Shown: in pieces, positions 1 to 7,640 of the stretch
Layout of the letters: the number at the start of each line of letters is the position of its first letter
Numbering within the stretch: position 1 is the first letter of the stretch
Origin: Bacteroidales bacterium
GTDB lineage: Bacteria; Bacteroidota; Bacteroidia; Bacteroidales; UBA3824
NCBI GenBank assembly: GCA_017412115.1
Contig: JAFPYR010000084.1
Location: 1-32,764 of the forward strand
Reading direction: 5' to 3'
Length of the DNA stretch: 32,764 nucleotides
Notes under the pieces: model-generated
The model's database searches: none
What the model saw: the letters and a program-made list of their open reading frames with translations, nothing else
What the model was told of the DNA's origin: nothing
Program-made: the position numbers and the translations under genes

Positions 1-692
1 ATAACGAGCGTGTTTTGGTTGTAAAGTCGGATATGCCGGAAGGAAATTATGTTATGATTTCTCAAGATACCAGTGGATGTTTTACGGCAGATACCACAAA
101 CATAAAATTTTCGGATAACGAGTTGAATATTAAATTTTTAGCACCGACATATTCATATTTGGGCGATACCGTGGTTTTGGCAGAAGATTCAGAAGTTTAC
201 AAAAATTTTTCATGGAGTTATGTGTTTAACGAAGACATGTTTACTGATATAACGTCAAGTATGTCTGGCGCGCCGTATAATCATACATTTCTTGAATCTT
301 TTAAATCCGGAAGCGACACAATTACGATGTATGCCAACGACGGACGATGTAACGCAAGTTATTCAAAAGTAGTTAACATCCTCAACGAGCAACGATCAGA
401 TTATTCGGATTATAACGCACCGAGTGCCGGAATTTTCACACGATTAGCAATAGGTCCGAGTCCAAACGATGGAAATTTCACACTTTATGCCAACCTTACC
501 GAAGAGGCGGCTTTAGATGTATTCATTTTGGATTTGCAAACAGCACTAAAAATTCCGTTGAAATACGATTTTAAATTTGTGAGTGATCATTATGCGATTC
601 CGGTTCACAATCTCAATCTTTTGAAAGGAGTTTATGCACTTTTTGTCACAGCCAACGGTGATACAAAATATATAAAATTTACAATAAAATAG
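1..692 (+). CDS. Secreted protein with T9SS type A C-terminal sorting domain (5' partial)
   Basis: The reading frame is open to the left edge (first full codon at base 3), so only the C-terminal 230 residues are seen and the true start lies outside. The last 85 or so residues hold the pattern GPSPNDGNFTLYANL, then short beta-strand segments and a terminal YIKFTIK. This is the usual form of the Bacteroidota type IX secretion (Por) C-terminal sorting domain, which directs cargo across the outer membrane and is then cleaved. The preceding 140 residues are beta-rich and contain a few Cys; I recognise no catalytic domain there. The TTG/Met near base 15 is not a credible start. The gene converges on the transposase remnant, with 7 bases between the stop codons and no clear terminator hairpin. 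Confidence 0.75.
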   Translation, partial: NERVLVVKSDMPEGNYVMISQDTSGCFTADTTNIKFSDNELNIKFLAPTYSYLGDTVVLAEDSEVYKNFSWSYVFNEDMFTDITSSMSGAPYNHTFLESFKSGSDTITMYANDGRCNASYSKVVNILNEQRSDYSDYNAPSAGIFTRLAIGPSPNDGNFTLYANLTEEAALDVFILDLQTALKIPLKYDFKFVSDHYAIPVHNLNLLKGVYALFVTANGDTKYIKFTIK

Positions 693-699
693 AAAAATG

Positions 700-1190
700 T
701 TATTCAAATAGCAATTTTTCTACTTCATCTTTTGTAAGTTGCAAAACAATTGAAATCATTTCAACTGACAATCCTTGTTTCTTCATTTCGGTAGCGATTT
801 GTTTGTTGCGTTTCTCGATACCGATTTTCTCGCCTTTCTCAATACCGATTTTCTCGCCTTCTTCTCTGCCTTCGATCTTTCCTCGAATTTCAGCGGTGAG
901 AATCGCTTCCTTTTCGTTGGCTACGGCATCAAGATGACGTATGTAAGTATCTTGCTCCTCTTTTGTCATGCGGTCGAACTTCATAACTTCTTTTGCTTCA
1001 ATAAGTCCCGGAACTTTTGTGTCTGATTTAATTTCTGAATTTGCTCTCACTTTCAAGAATTTCGAGAATTTTGCAATCCGGTTTAGATAAAAAAAACTCA
1101 ATAAAACCTTCGAGAATGCCAAAGTTTGCTTTGTCCCTCAAAAGTTTCTTGATTGCCCAATCAAAACGTACGTAATTAATTTTGTTCATT
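700..1190 (-). pseudogene. Decayed PD-(D/E)XK (Rpn/PDDEXK_2) transposase remnant
   Basis: An ATG at 1190 opens with MNKINYVRFDWAIKKL, the standard N-terminus of the Bacteroidota Rpn-type PD-(D/E)XK nuclease/transposase family. The expected continuation LRDKANFGILEGF is in another frame because a T run at about 1139-1143 has one extra base. ILEILESES follows, and then the reading passes directly to the family's C-terminal part (SEIKSDTKVPGLIEAKEVMKF, RMTKEEQDTYIRHLDA), in a third frame. The intervening catalytic core, usually well over 100 residues, is missing. The longest open piece, 140 codons from 1122, therefore starts on a spurious Met. The C-terminus keeps the typical charged GEKIGIEK repeat tail. 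Intact members are about 290-310 aa. It is probably inactive. Confidence 0.8.
811..858 (-). repeat. Two tandem 24-bp units in the transposase remnant
   Basis: Two adjacent 24-bp units (811-834 and 835-858) differ at one base and encode the octapeptide EKIGIEKG twice. Copy number of this tail unit commonly varies in the Rpn/PDDEXK_2 family. Confidence 0.8.
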
Positions 1191-1278
1191 TTACATGTAA
1201 ATTTTTGTTAACGCAAAAATAGAAATTTTGAGCACAAAATACAAATAATTATAACGCTATTTTAATCTACCCCTATTT

Positions 1279-2451
1279 TTACGGCTTATAATCCAATGTT
1301 TTGAAAGCGTTTGCGATTCTGAAAAGCATTGTCAGCGGCAAAAGGCATATCAGCAACAGCGCAACTATTGACGGCCATGCGTAAACCAATTTGAAGCCGT
1401 TTAGGGCTTGATTAACGTAAAGCATGTAATAATGTCTTAACGGGCTTATCCATGCCAAATATTGAAAAATGGGTTTCATTGCCGTCAAAGGGAATGTAAA
1501 ACCGCAAACCGAAATTTGCAGGACACCGAATAGTGAACAAGCACTCATACTCATTCTTAGTGTTAAAAATATTCCGAAGAAGAATACTGCTAAGGCTTGC
1601 GATGCAAAAATACACAACCAACCGGCGCAAATGATTCTTATCATGCTGACATTTAGCGGAAAACCTTGATATTTATAAAAATAAACATCAATGAGAACCA
1701 TTAAAATGCAATATAGGAGTGTTTGCGGCCAAAGTTTTCCGGCCAGGGCGATTGTAGAACTGCCGCCTGCGATTGAAAAAAGTTCCTTTTGCGTTCCCAT
1801 TTTCCATTCGTAGCCGATGGTGTATGCCGTAAACAGCATGATTATCAAGAAGAAAAGTCCCGGAACGACAATGTTGTTAAGGTAAACGGAATAATTCAGA
1901 CCCGGATTCCCGATAGGATGCGTTTCGATTGAGATAGGTTGCAGAATACCCATCATCAGACTTGGCGGAACACCTTTAGCCGTTAGGGTTGCTCTTGTAA
2001 CTGCTAATCCTGCAAGTTCTGACGTCATTTGAAGGTCTTTCATCAAAAGGCTGCCCGCAGCGTACCAAGTGTCAGAGGTGTAAAATGAAATTTTCGGTCT
2101 TTTACTTGCTAATGCTTTGTCGGTGGTGTTGCGCGGAATGTAAAAAAACGCATAAATCTCACCGCGTTGCATGGCTTTGCGAGCCTCTGAGAACGAACCG
2201 TAATGGGCTTTGATGTCTGTATTTTGCATTGCGCCCAAGATGCGGACAATGCTGCGGGTTGTGGTTGTGTTGTCTTCGTCAACTACTCCGCAAGGCATTT
2301 TGTCAGGTGTGCCGGAGCGCATTATCTGTGTAAAATATATCAGACAAAAAAGTGGTGCTATTATAATGACAAACAGATACATAGGTCTGTGAGAAAATAT
2401 TTCTATTTCTCTCAGACCGATTTTGAATATCCGTGTAATAACTTCTCTCAT
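1279..2451 (-). CDS. ABC-2 type transporter permease
   Basis: This 390-aa inner-membrane protein has the layout of the ABC-2 permease family (YhhJ/YbhR-like). There is one membrane segment near residues 25-41, a periplasmic region of about 145 residues, then a block of five or so hydrophobic segments from about 190 to 380. The family exports drugs, lipids or other hydrophobic compounds with an ATPase partner. It is the last gene of a tolC-hlyD-permease operon read leftward, 55 bases after hlyD. No ATP-binding gene and no second permease lie beside it, although such operons in Bacteroidota often carry two permeases. The 88-base gap after its stop leads into a transposase remnant, so a downstream partner may have been lost. 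Substrate unknown. Confidence 0.85.
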   Translation of the reverse strand: MREVITRIFKIGLREIEIFSHRPMYLFVIIIAPLFCLIYFTQIMRSGTPDKMPCGVVDEDNTTTTRSIVRILGAMQNTDIKAHYGSFSEARKAMQRGEIYAFFYIPRNTTDKALASKRPKISFYTSDTWYAAGSLLMKDLQMTSELAGLAVTRATLTAKGVPPSLMMGILQPISIETHPIGNPGLNYSVYLNNIVVPGLFFLIIMLFTAYTIGYEWKMGTQKELFSIAGGSSTIALAGKLWPQTLLYCILMVLIDVYFYKYQGFPLNVSMIRIICAGWLCIFASQALAVFFFGIFLTLRMSMSACSLFGVLQISVCGFTFPLTAMKPIFQYLAWISPLRHYYMLYVNQALNGFKLVYAWPSIVALLLICLLPLTMLFRIANAFKTLDYKP

Positions 2452-2454
2452 TAT

Positions 2455-2509
2455 ATTAATTATGCATTATAAATTGTGCTGTGCATTATAAATTATGCAT
2501 TATGCATTA
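2455..2509 (-). repeat. AT-rich short tandem repeat in hlyD-permease spacer
   Basis: On the minus strand, imperfect units of the form AATGCATA/AATTTATA follow each other directly from the hlyD stop codon, which is itself part of the first unit (TAATGCATAATGCATAATTT). The same kind of repeat fills the tolC-hlyD spacer. Confidence 0.7.
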
Positions 2510-3487
2510 TTTTAGTATTGCAGACATTCCGATGCAAAGTCCGTCTACTTCGTTTTGATTCAATGGTTTTGCTTGAATTTCAAACGTTTTTAAATCGTAT
2601 TTGTCTAATGCTTTAGTTGCTTTCCAAGCGGCGAAATTGCCGACGTTTTTCATTCTTGTGATTTTTACATCAACTTCTTTGTTGAGGGCGGGAATGAAAA
2701 CTTTCTTTTGGTCATTGATTTTTATGCCCGGCAAATAGTCTTCTCTTACTGAGAATACGAACCAGTAATCACCTGTTTTTGAGATGTTCATAATAGGTGA
2801 GCCTGTGCCGACGAGTTCTCCGATTTCGGGATAAATTTCAGTGATTTCGCCATCGGCAGAGGCAATCAAAACCATTTCGTCGATGTATGAAGAAACCTCT
2901 GAAACAGCACCTTTAGCGCGTTCTACTTGAGCGCGAGCTGCGGCTTTGTCTTCTTTTTGAGCACCGTTTTCGGCCATATCGTATTGAGCTTTTGCAGCTT
3001 TTTCGGTTGCAGCCATGGCATCGTATTGAGCTTTGGCTTCATCACGTTTTTGAGCGGCTATAACACCCTCTTTGAAAAGGTTTTCGGCACGTTCGTAAGT
3101 TTTTTTGGCAACTTCAAGACCGGCTTTTGCTTTTTGCCACATCTCGAATGCGGCTTGCTTTTGCTCTTGACGCGCACCGTTTTGAGCTTTTTCTTCAATG
3201 GCTTTGGCTGCGGAATATGCGGCGTTGGCTTGTGAAAGTTTTGCCATGATGTCCGGTGCTTCAAGAATTGCTAACGTGTCACCTTTTTTAACACGGTCGC
3301 CTTCTTGAAAACGTATTTCGGCGATTCTGCCCGGTACTTTTGACGATACTCTGTAATCGGTAGCATCGGTTTCGCCTTGAATAACTTCTTCTGGATCGGT
3401 TTTGGTCAGACCCACTATTATAACTACTGCTATTACGGCTAAAATTACCGCCGCAAATAATAAATTTGCCGTTACTTTTCTGTTCAT
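2507..3487 (-). CDS. HlyD-family periplasmic adaptor (membrane fusion protein)
   Basis: This 326-aa protein has one N-terminal membrane anchor (about residues 8-26) and a lipoyl/biotinyl-like half (VSSKVPGRIAEIRFQEGDRV, then KKGDTLAILEAPD). A long Ala/Lys/Glu-rich coiled-coil hairpin spans about residues 75-190, followed by the second lipoyl half and beta-barrel domains. That order is typical of HlyD/EmrA/YbhG adaptors that connect an inner-membrane pump to a TolC channel. It lies between tolC and the ABC-2 permease on the same strand, so the three most likely form one tripartite exporter. Its stop codon is embedded in an AT-rich repeat. Substrate cannot be read from sequence. Confidence 0.88.
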   Translation of the reverse strand: MNRKVTANLLFAAVILAVIAVVIIVGLTKTDPEEVIQGETDATDYRVSSKVPGRIAEIRFQEGDRVKKGDTLAILEAPDIMAKLSQANAAYSAAKAIEEKAQNGARQEQKQAAFEMWQKAKAGLEVAKKTYERAENLFKEGVIAAQKRDEAKAQYDAMAATEKAAKAQYDMAENGAQKEDKAAARAQVERAKGAVSEVSSYIDEMVLIASADGEITEIYPEIGELVGTGSPIMNISKTGDYWFVFSVREDYLPGIKINDQKKVFIPALNKEVDVKITRMKNVGNFAAWKATKALDKYDLKTFEIQAKPLNQNEVDGLCIGMSAILK

Positions 3488-3512
3488 TTTTTATAATTTT
3501 ATAAACACTTTC

Positions 3513-3555
3513 TATTATGAATTATGCATTATGCATTGTGAATTGTGCATTGTTA
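3513..3555 (-). repeat. AT-rich short tandem repeat in tolC-hlyD spacer
   Basis: From the tolC stop codon (3553-3555) the minus strand reads a chain of AATGCACA, AATTCACA, AATGCATA, AATGCATA and AATTCATA units. The units are closely related to those in the next spacer of the same operon. Confidence 0.7.
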
Positions 3556-5118
3556 ATACGCTAATCTTCCTGTCGCTTTGTTCAAATAAAGTTGTGCGAG
3601 TTTGAGGTCGATTTTTGCCTGAACCATAGTGGATTGCGCTTTCAGCCAGCCGGTCTGCGCCTCCAAAACGTTAGAAACAGGGATTACGCCCTCTTTTAAA
3701 CCGACATTTGCATACCGCAAATTTTCTGTTGCCGATTGAAGGCTTTTTTGTGCCGTTGAAAGTCGTTTTGCAGCCTCTATAACACGTTGTGAAGATTGTT
3801 TTACTTGAAGTTCAATTTTTTCGCGGGTTTCTTCCAATTTACATTCGGCTTTTTCTGCCTCAAGTTTTGCAACACGTGTTTTGTAGATACGTTCACCGCT
3901 TGTTATGATAGGAATTTTAACGCCTACGCCTACTGTCCACATTCCTTTCATTTTGTTTTCAAAACCGTTGAAACATGATGGATTTGTCCATGTGTAACCG
4001 CCGGTTAAAGCCACGTTCGGCAAAAATTCCGCACGGGCAACGTTTACTTTCTGCTCGTAAATTTTGGTTGCAAGTTCTAATGCGTTGAGCTCAGGACGGT
4101 TTACGTTTTTTGCGTCAATATTTGTCGTGTCAATGTTTTCAGCCTCTGAAATGTCAGCTAAAAGTAAAATGTCATCTTGAGTTGCATCGGCTAACGTAAA
4201 ATCGCTTTCAAGCGGCATTCCACATATCTGACATAAAAGCATTTTGCAAAGTGAAAGTCCGTTATCAACCTGAATAACAGTAACTTCGGCTTCGTTGAGT
4301 TTTACTTTTACGCTCAAACCGTCAGCTTTGGTTGCAAAACCGTTTTCTACGAGTTTTTCAACGTTTGCATCAAGAGTTCTTAATAGGTTAAGATAACTTT
4401 CAGCAAGTTTCTTTTTGCTTTCGAGCGATACGATTTGCCAGTAAGCCTCGTCTACTTTTACGATAAGTTCCTGATTTTGAAGATCGTATTTCGATTCTTC
4501 CACCTGATTGAGATAATCGGTGATTTTGTTGTAAGCAATAATTTTGCCGCCCATGTAAATAGGTTGTGTCAGCATTATGCTTGCAAGAAAAATATTATGT
4601 GTGTTGAGAGTCAGAGCGTCAGCAATTTCGTTGCCAACTCCTGAAACCGCACCGAGAACTGATTCTATACGTCCCGGACTTTGAAGTGTTTGGACAAGTT
4701 GCGGTAAATACTTTTCTACGGCTATTGCCATTTGTGGGTTGGCCTGAAGGTATTGCAAAAATTGAGGATTTTGTTGAAGTTGTTGAATTTGTTGCATAAT
4801 ACCGTTTTTTGCATCACCGATTTGAGAGGTAAGTCCGTTACCTATTCCGCGGAGTTTTTGTTCTTGTTCTTCGCTGATTAGGTTGATGTTTTTGCTTGTG
4901 TAAACGTATGCGCCCATGGCGTTAACGCGTGGCAAATATTTTGAAAATGCCGTTTTTTTGTTGTTTTCTGCAATTTCCTTGTCGATAGCCGACATTCTAA
5001 CGTCTTTGTTGTTGCTGATTGCCATAGCTCTGCAACTATCTAAGGTTAAGACGGTTGTTTGTGAAAGACCTTTCATGCAAAGCAACATCGGCAACGCCAA
5101 TATCAGTAACTTTTTCAT
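3553..5118 (-). CDS. TolC-family outer membrane efflux protein
   Basis: This 521-aa protein begins with a signal peptide (MKKLLILALPMLLCMKGLSQ) and has the duplicated helical repeats of the outer membrane efflux protein (OEP) family. Recognisable stretches are TLDSCRAMAISNNKDV near the N-terminus, and KTRVAKLEAEKAECKLEETR and GLKEGVIPVSNVLEAQTGWL in the second half. It should form the trimeric outer-membrane channel of the exporter encoded with the following hlyD and permease genes. A Gln-rich segment of about 80 residues (roughly 85-165) lies between the first helices and makes the protein longer than E. coli TolC's core. It is the first gene of the operon, behind a good Bacteroidota promoter. 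Start supported by the signal peptide. Confidence 0.9.
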   Translation of the reverse strand: MKKLLILALPMLLCMKGLSQTTVLTLDSCRAMAISNNKDVRMSAIDKEIAENNKKTAFSKYLPRVNAMGAYVYTSKNINLISEEQEQKLRGIGNGLTSQIGDAKNGIMQQIQQLQQNPQFLQYLQANPQMAIAVEKYLPQLVQTLQSPGRIESVLGAVSGVGNEIADALTLNTHNIFLASIMLTQPIYMGGKIIAYNKITDYLNQVEESKYDLQNQELIVKVDEAYWQIVSLESKKKLAESYLNLLRTLDANVEKLVENGFATKADGLSVKVKLNEAEVTVIQVDNGLSLCKMLLCQICGMPLESDFTLADATQDDILLLADISEAENIDTTNIDAKNVNRPELNALELATKIYEQKVNVARAEFLPNVALTGGYTWTNPSCFNGFENKMKGMWTVGVGVKIPIITSGERIYKTRVAKLEAEKAECKLEETREKIELQVKQSSQRVIEAAKRLSTAQKSLQSATENLRYANVGLKEGVIPVSNVLEAQTGWLKAQSTMVQAKIDLKLAQLYLNKATGRLAY

Positions 5119-5135
5119 CTCTTAATATTTTTGTG

Positions 5136-5166
5136 CAAAATTACTTCAAAAAATATATCCGTCAAA
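5136..5166 (-). promoter_or_regulatory. Putative promoter of the tolC-hlyD-permease operon
   Basis: On the minus strand TTTG (5166-5163), 19 bases, then TAATTTTG (5143-5136) match the Bacteroidota -33 (TTG/TTTG) and -7 (TAnnTTTG) boxes. The -7 box ends 17 bases before the tolC ATG. Confidence 0.65.
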
Positions 5167-5209
5167 GGAAAAATAAAGGAAAAATTGGAATAAATAACGG
5201 GTTATCGCA

Positions 5210-5938
5210 TTAATACTCAATATCCGTAAGGCTCAGGGCGTGAGCGGGTACGGATTGACCTGCTTTAGTGCGGCTTTTAGCGTTTATTATTTCTTGAAAT
5301 TTTTCCAACGATATTTTTTTTGCCCCTAAATCTGTTAATGTGCCGACCAAAGCGCGTACCATATTCCTTAAAAATCTGTCCGCTTTTACTGTAAAAACTA
5401 TTTTATGCCCCTCTTTTACGAAATCGGCTTGATAGAGTTTGCAAATTGTGGTTTTGTTGTCAGCACCCGCTTTACAAAAAGATGCAAAATCTTCGGTTTG
5501 TTTTAGAATTTCGCAACCTTTTTGCATTAAATCCAAATCCAAATCTTGCGGGAAAAACCACGAATTTTCTTTTAAGAAAACGTCTTTTTTTAGATGTATT
5601 AAATATTTATAAGTGCGGCTTTTGGCTGAAAACCTCGCATTAAAATCTTCAGAGACCTTTTCGATTGAGAAAATTGCGATGTCATCGGGCAAAAACCTGT
5701 TGAGTTTGTAAACTAAATATTCTAAATCCGAAATTTCGTTTTGAGTGTCGAAATGTGCAACAAAAAACGCTGCATGAACGCCTGTATCCGTTCTGCCTGC
5801 CCCGAGAGTGGAAATTTTCTCTTTCAAAAGCATAGATAATGCCTTGTCCAAAACCTCTTGGACTGTCAAGGCGTTAGGCTGAAGTTGCCAACCGTGATAT
5901 TTTTTGCCGTTATAAGACAGCGTGATTTTGTAGCGCAT
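5210..5938 (-). CDS. truA: tRNA pseudouridine(38-40) synthase TruA
   Basis: This 242-aa protein opens with YKITLSYNGKKYHGWQLQPN and carries the family motif AGRTDTGVHA, whose Asp51 is the expected catalytic nucleophile. Later RFLRNMVRALVGTL is the conserved TruA C-terminal segment. The enzyme isomerises uridines 38-40 in the anticodon arm of many tRNAs in the cytoplasm. Length is near the family's usual 245-270 aa. It stands alone on the minus strand, divergent from the barrel-protein gene and upstream of the tolC promoter region. Start ATG at 5938 fits the usual N-terminus. Confidence 0.95.
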   Translation of the reverse strand: MRYKITLSYNGKKYHGWQLQPNALTVQEVLDKALSMLLKEKISTLGAGRTDTGVHAAFFVAHFDTQNEISDLEYLVYKLNRFLPDDIAIFSIEKVSEDFNARFSAKSRTYKYLIHLKKDVFLKENSWFFPQDLDLDLMQKGCEILKQTEDFASFCKAGADNKTTICKLYQADFVKEGHKIVFTVKADRFLRNMVRALVGTLTDLGAKKISLEKFQEIINAKSRTKAGQSVPAHALSLTDIEY

Positions 5939-5957
5939 GGTCGAAATAAAAATTTTG

Positions 5958-5988
5958 TTGCAAAAATATTCAAAAAATTCTAACTTTG
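5958..5988 (+). promoter_or_regulatory. Putative promoter of the barrel protein/methyltransferase pair
   Basis: TTG (5958-5960), 20 bases, then TAACTTTG (5981-5988) match the Bacteroidota promoter form, 22 bases before the ATG at 6011. On the other strand TATTTTTG (5968-5961) could be the -7 box for truA, with a TTTG at 5995-5992 at a rather long spacing, so the two promoters would overlap. Confidence 0.55.
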
Positions 5989-6010
5989 TGCCAAATTTTT
6001 TATAAAAGAA

Positions 6011-6835
6011 ATGATTAAATTTTTAAAAGTTTTTGCAATACTGATATTTGGTTTTTCAAGTATTTGTTCTGCCCAGCATTTAATAGGGTTGAACACTTAT
6101 TATATGCAATCAAAAATCAGTTGCGATTCTGCAGGCCTCAACAAAAAAATGTTTGCAGAGCCGGGTTACGGTTTCGGAATCGCTTACAAACACATGGAAT
6201 TGAGGAATATAATTGGTTTTCAAGGCGAAATCAATTATCAAAGCATGACTTTTAGAGCTGAGCCCTCGGCAGATGAATATTTCAAACAGAATTTAAAATA
6301 CGTTCATATTCCGCTTTTTATGCACATTGATTTCGGTCAGCACAGTGTTAAAGCATTGTTTGCTGTCGGCACATATGCTAATATTCTTTTGGAAAAATCA
6401 AAACCCGAAACCAATATCACTGATTTTGATTCTACGGGAATTGACAGAATAGCATTCGGAGAGTACAACAAATTTACATACGGTCTGACGGGTCAGGCGG
6501 GAATTGCTATTTGTACTAAACTCGGTGTTTTTCAAATCATGGCACGCGGTTGTATCGGAATGTCAAAAATGATAAGAATGGACGATATTGCCCTTCTAAA
6601 TTATGTTACGGAAAGGACTTTAGGTTTAGGCGTTTCGTATTATAAACCTTTCGGCAAAGAACCTTATTATACCAAGAAAGAAAAAATCAAAAACGAAGAA
6701 CCGCTTGAAGACATATCTGTAACACCTCAGGAAGAGGTTAAAGAGGAAGTTGAAGAAAAAATAGAAGACGAAAAAGATAAAAACGCACCAACCGAAGAGG
6801 ATTTGGATTGGGAAAAACGTTTTGAAGAGGAGTAA
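6011..6835 (+). CDS. Outer membrane beta-barrel (porin-like) protein with acidic tail
   Basis: This 274-aa protein has a signal peptide (MIKFLKVFAILIFGFSSICSAQ). About 190 residues of alternating amphipathic strands follow, with features such as GFQGEINYQSMTF, LKYVHIPLFMHIDF and ERTLGLGVSYYKPF. This resembles the small outer membrane beta-barrel (OmpW/PorT-like) families of Bacteroidota. After the barrel comes a tail of about 60 residues that is mostly Glu, Asp and Lys. The tail has no hydrophobic segment and would be periplasmic or exposed. The stop codon is only 3 bases before the next gene's ATG, suggesting co-transcription. The exact family is not certain and the function is unknown. Confidence 0.65.
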   Translation: MIKFLKVFAILIFGFSSICSAQHLIGLNTYYMQSKISCDSAGLNKKMFAEPGYGFGIAYKHMELRNIIGFQGEINYQSMTFRAEPSADEYFKQNLKYVHIPLFMHIDFGQHSVKALFAVGTYANILLEKSKPETNITDFDSTGIDRIAFGEYNKFTYGLTGQAGIAICTKLGVFQIMARGCIGMSKMIRMDDIALLNYVTERTLGLGVSYYKPFGKEPYYTKKEKIKNEEPLEDISVTPQEEVKEEVEEKIEDEKDKNAPTEEDLDWEKRFEEE

Positions 6836-6838
6836 AAA

Positions 6839-7549
6839 ATGGAAAACGGAAAAGTTTATATGGTTCCGATGTCGTTGGGCTCGGAAAATTTCAAATATTA
6901 TTTGCCTGAGGAGGTTTTAGAAAAAATCCGCAGCATTAGATTTTTTATAGCCGAAAACGCAAAAACGGCACGTCATTATTTTATTCTTTTGGGAATGAGG
7001 GCGTTTTTGCCTCAGATTACCGTTTATGAAATGGACAAACATAACAAGGATTTTGATTATTCGGTTTATTTTGACGTTTTGAAAAACTCTCAAGATTTGG
7101 GCGTAATATCAGAGGCTGGCTGTCCGGGCGTTGCAGACCCGGGCGCAAGTGTGGCTTTGAGTGCGCATAGAGCCGGTTTTCAGGTTGTTCCGCTTGTTGG
7201 TCCTTCGTCGATTTTGCTTTCGGTGATGGCAAGTGGTCTCAACGGTCAAAGTTTTGCTTTCAACGGTTATTTGCCTGTAAAAAATCCCGAACGTCAAAAA
7301 GCTATTAAAAAACTTGAAGACCGTTCAAAGGAATTGAATCAGACTCAGGTTTTTATTGAAACGCCTTATCGCAACAATACATTTTTGGAAACTCTTTGTA
7401 ATATATTGAATCCTAATACTTTACTTACGGTTGCTTGTGATATTACCATGCCGGAGGAATTTATAAAAACTCAGAGTGTTGCTAATTGGAAAAAACAAAA
7501 AATCAATATTGATAAACGTCCCGCGATTTTTTTAATTTTAAAAAAATAA
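6839..7549 (+). CDS. SAM-dependent methyltransferase of the tetrapyrrole methylase/RsmI-like family
   Basis: This 236-aa protein contains the family's glycine-rich SAM-binding stretch in the form VISEAGCPGVADPG, then VPLVGPSSILLSVMASGLNG and FAFNGYLP. These match the COG0313 (RsmI) fold. Further on come QVFIETPYRN and TLLTVACDITMPEEFIKT. RsmI methylates the 2'-OH of C1402 in 16S rRNA. This protein is about 50 residues shorter than E. coli RsmI, lacks its C-terminal part, and has a diverged N-terminus. It looks like the short second paralogue common in Bacteroidota, whose substrate is not known. The ATG lies 3 bases after the preceding stop. Confidence 0.8.
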   Translation: MENGKVYMVPMSLGSENFKYYLPEEVLEKIRSIRFFIAENAKTARHYFILLGMRAFLPQITVYEMDKHNKDFDYSVYFDVLKNSQDLGVISEAGCPGVADPGASVALSAHRAGFQVVPLVGPSSILLSVMASGLNGQSFAFNGYLPVKNPERQKAIKKLEDRSKELNQTQVFIETPYRNNTFLETLCNILNPNTLLTVACDITMPEEFIKTQSVANWKKQKINIDKRPAIFLILKK

Positions 7550-7640
7550 TTTTTTTTTCTGGAATTTTTCTTCTTTTATATCTTATTGGTGTAGTTAAAA
7601 ATAAATAATAATTTAAAAAGTTTTTTAAAATATAAAAGAA

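Noticed and set aside
3402..3605. 67-aa plus-strand ORF across the tolC-hlyD spacer
   Set aside because: Its middle (YYELCIMHCELCIV) is only translation of the AT-rich tandem repeats; the flanks are antisense to hlyD and tolC.
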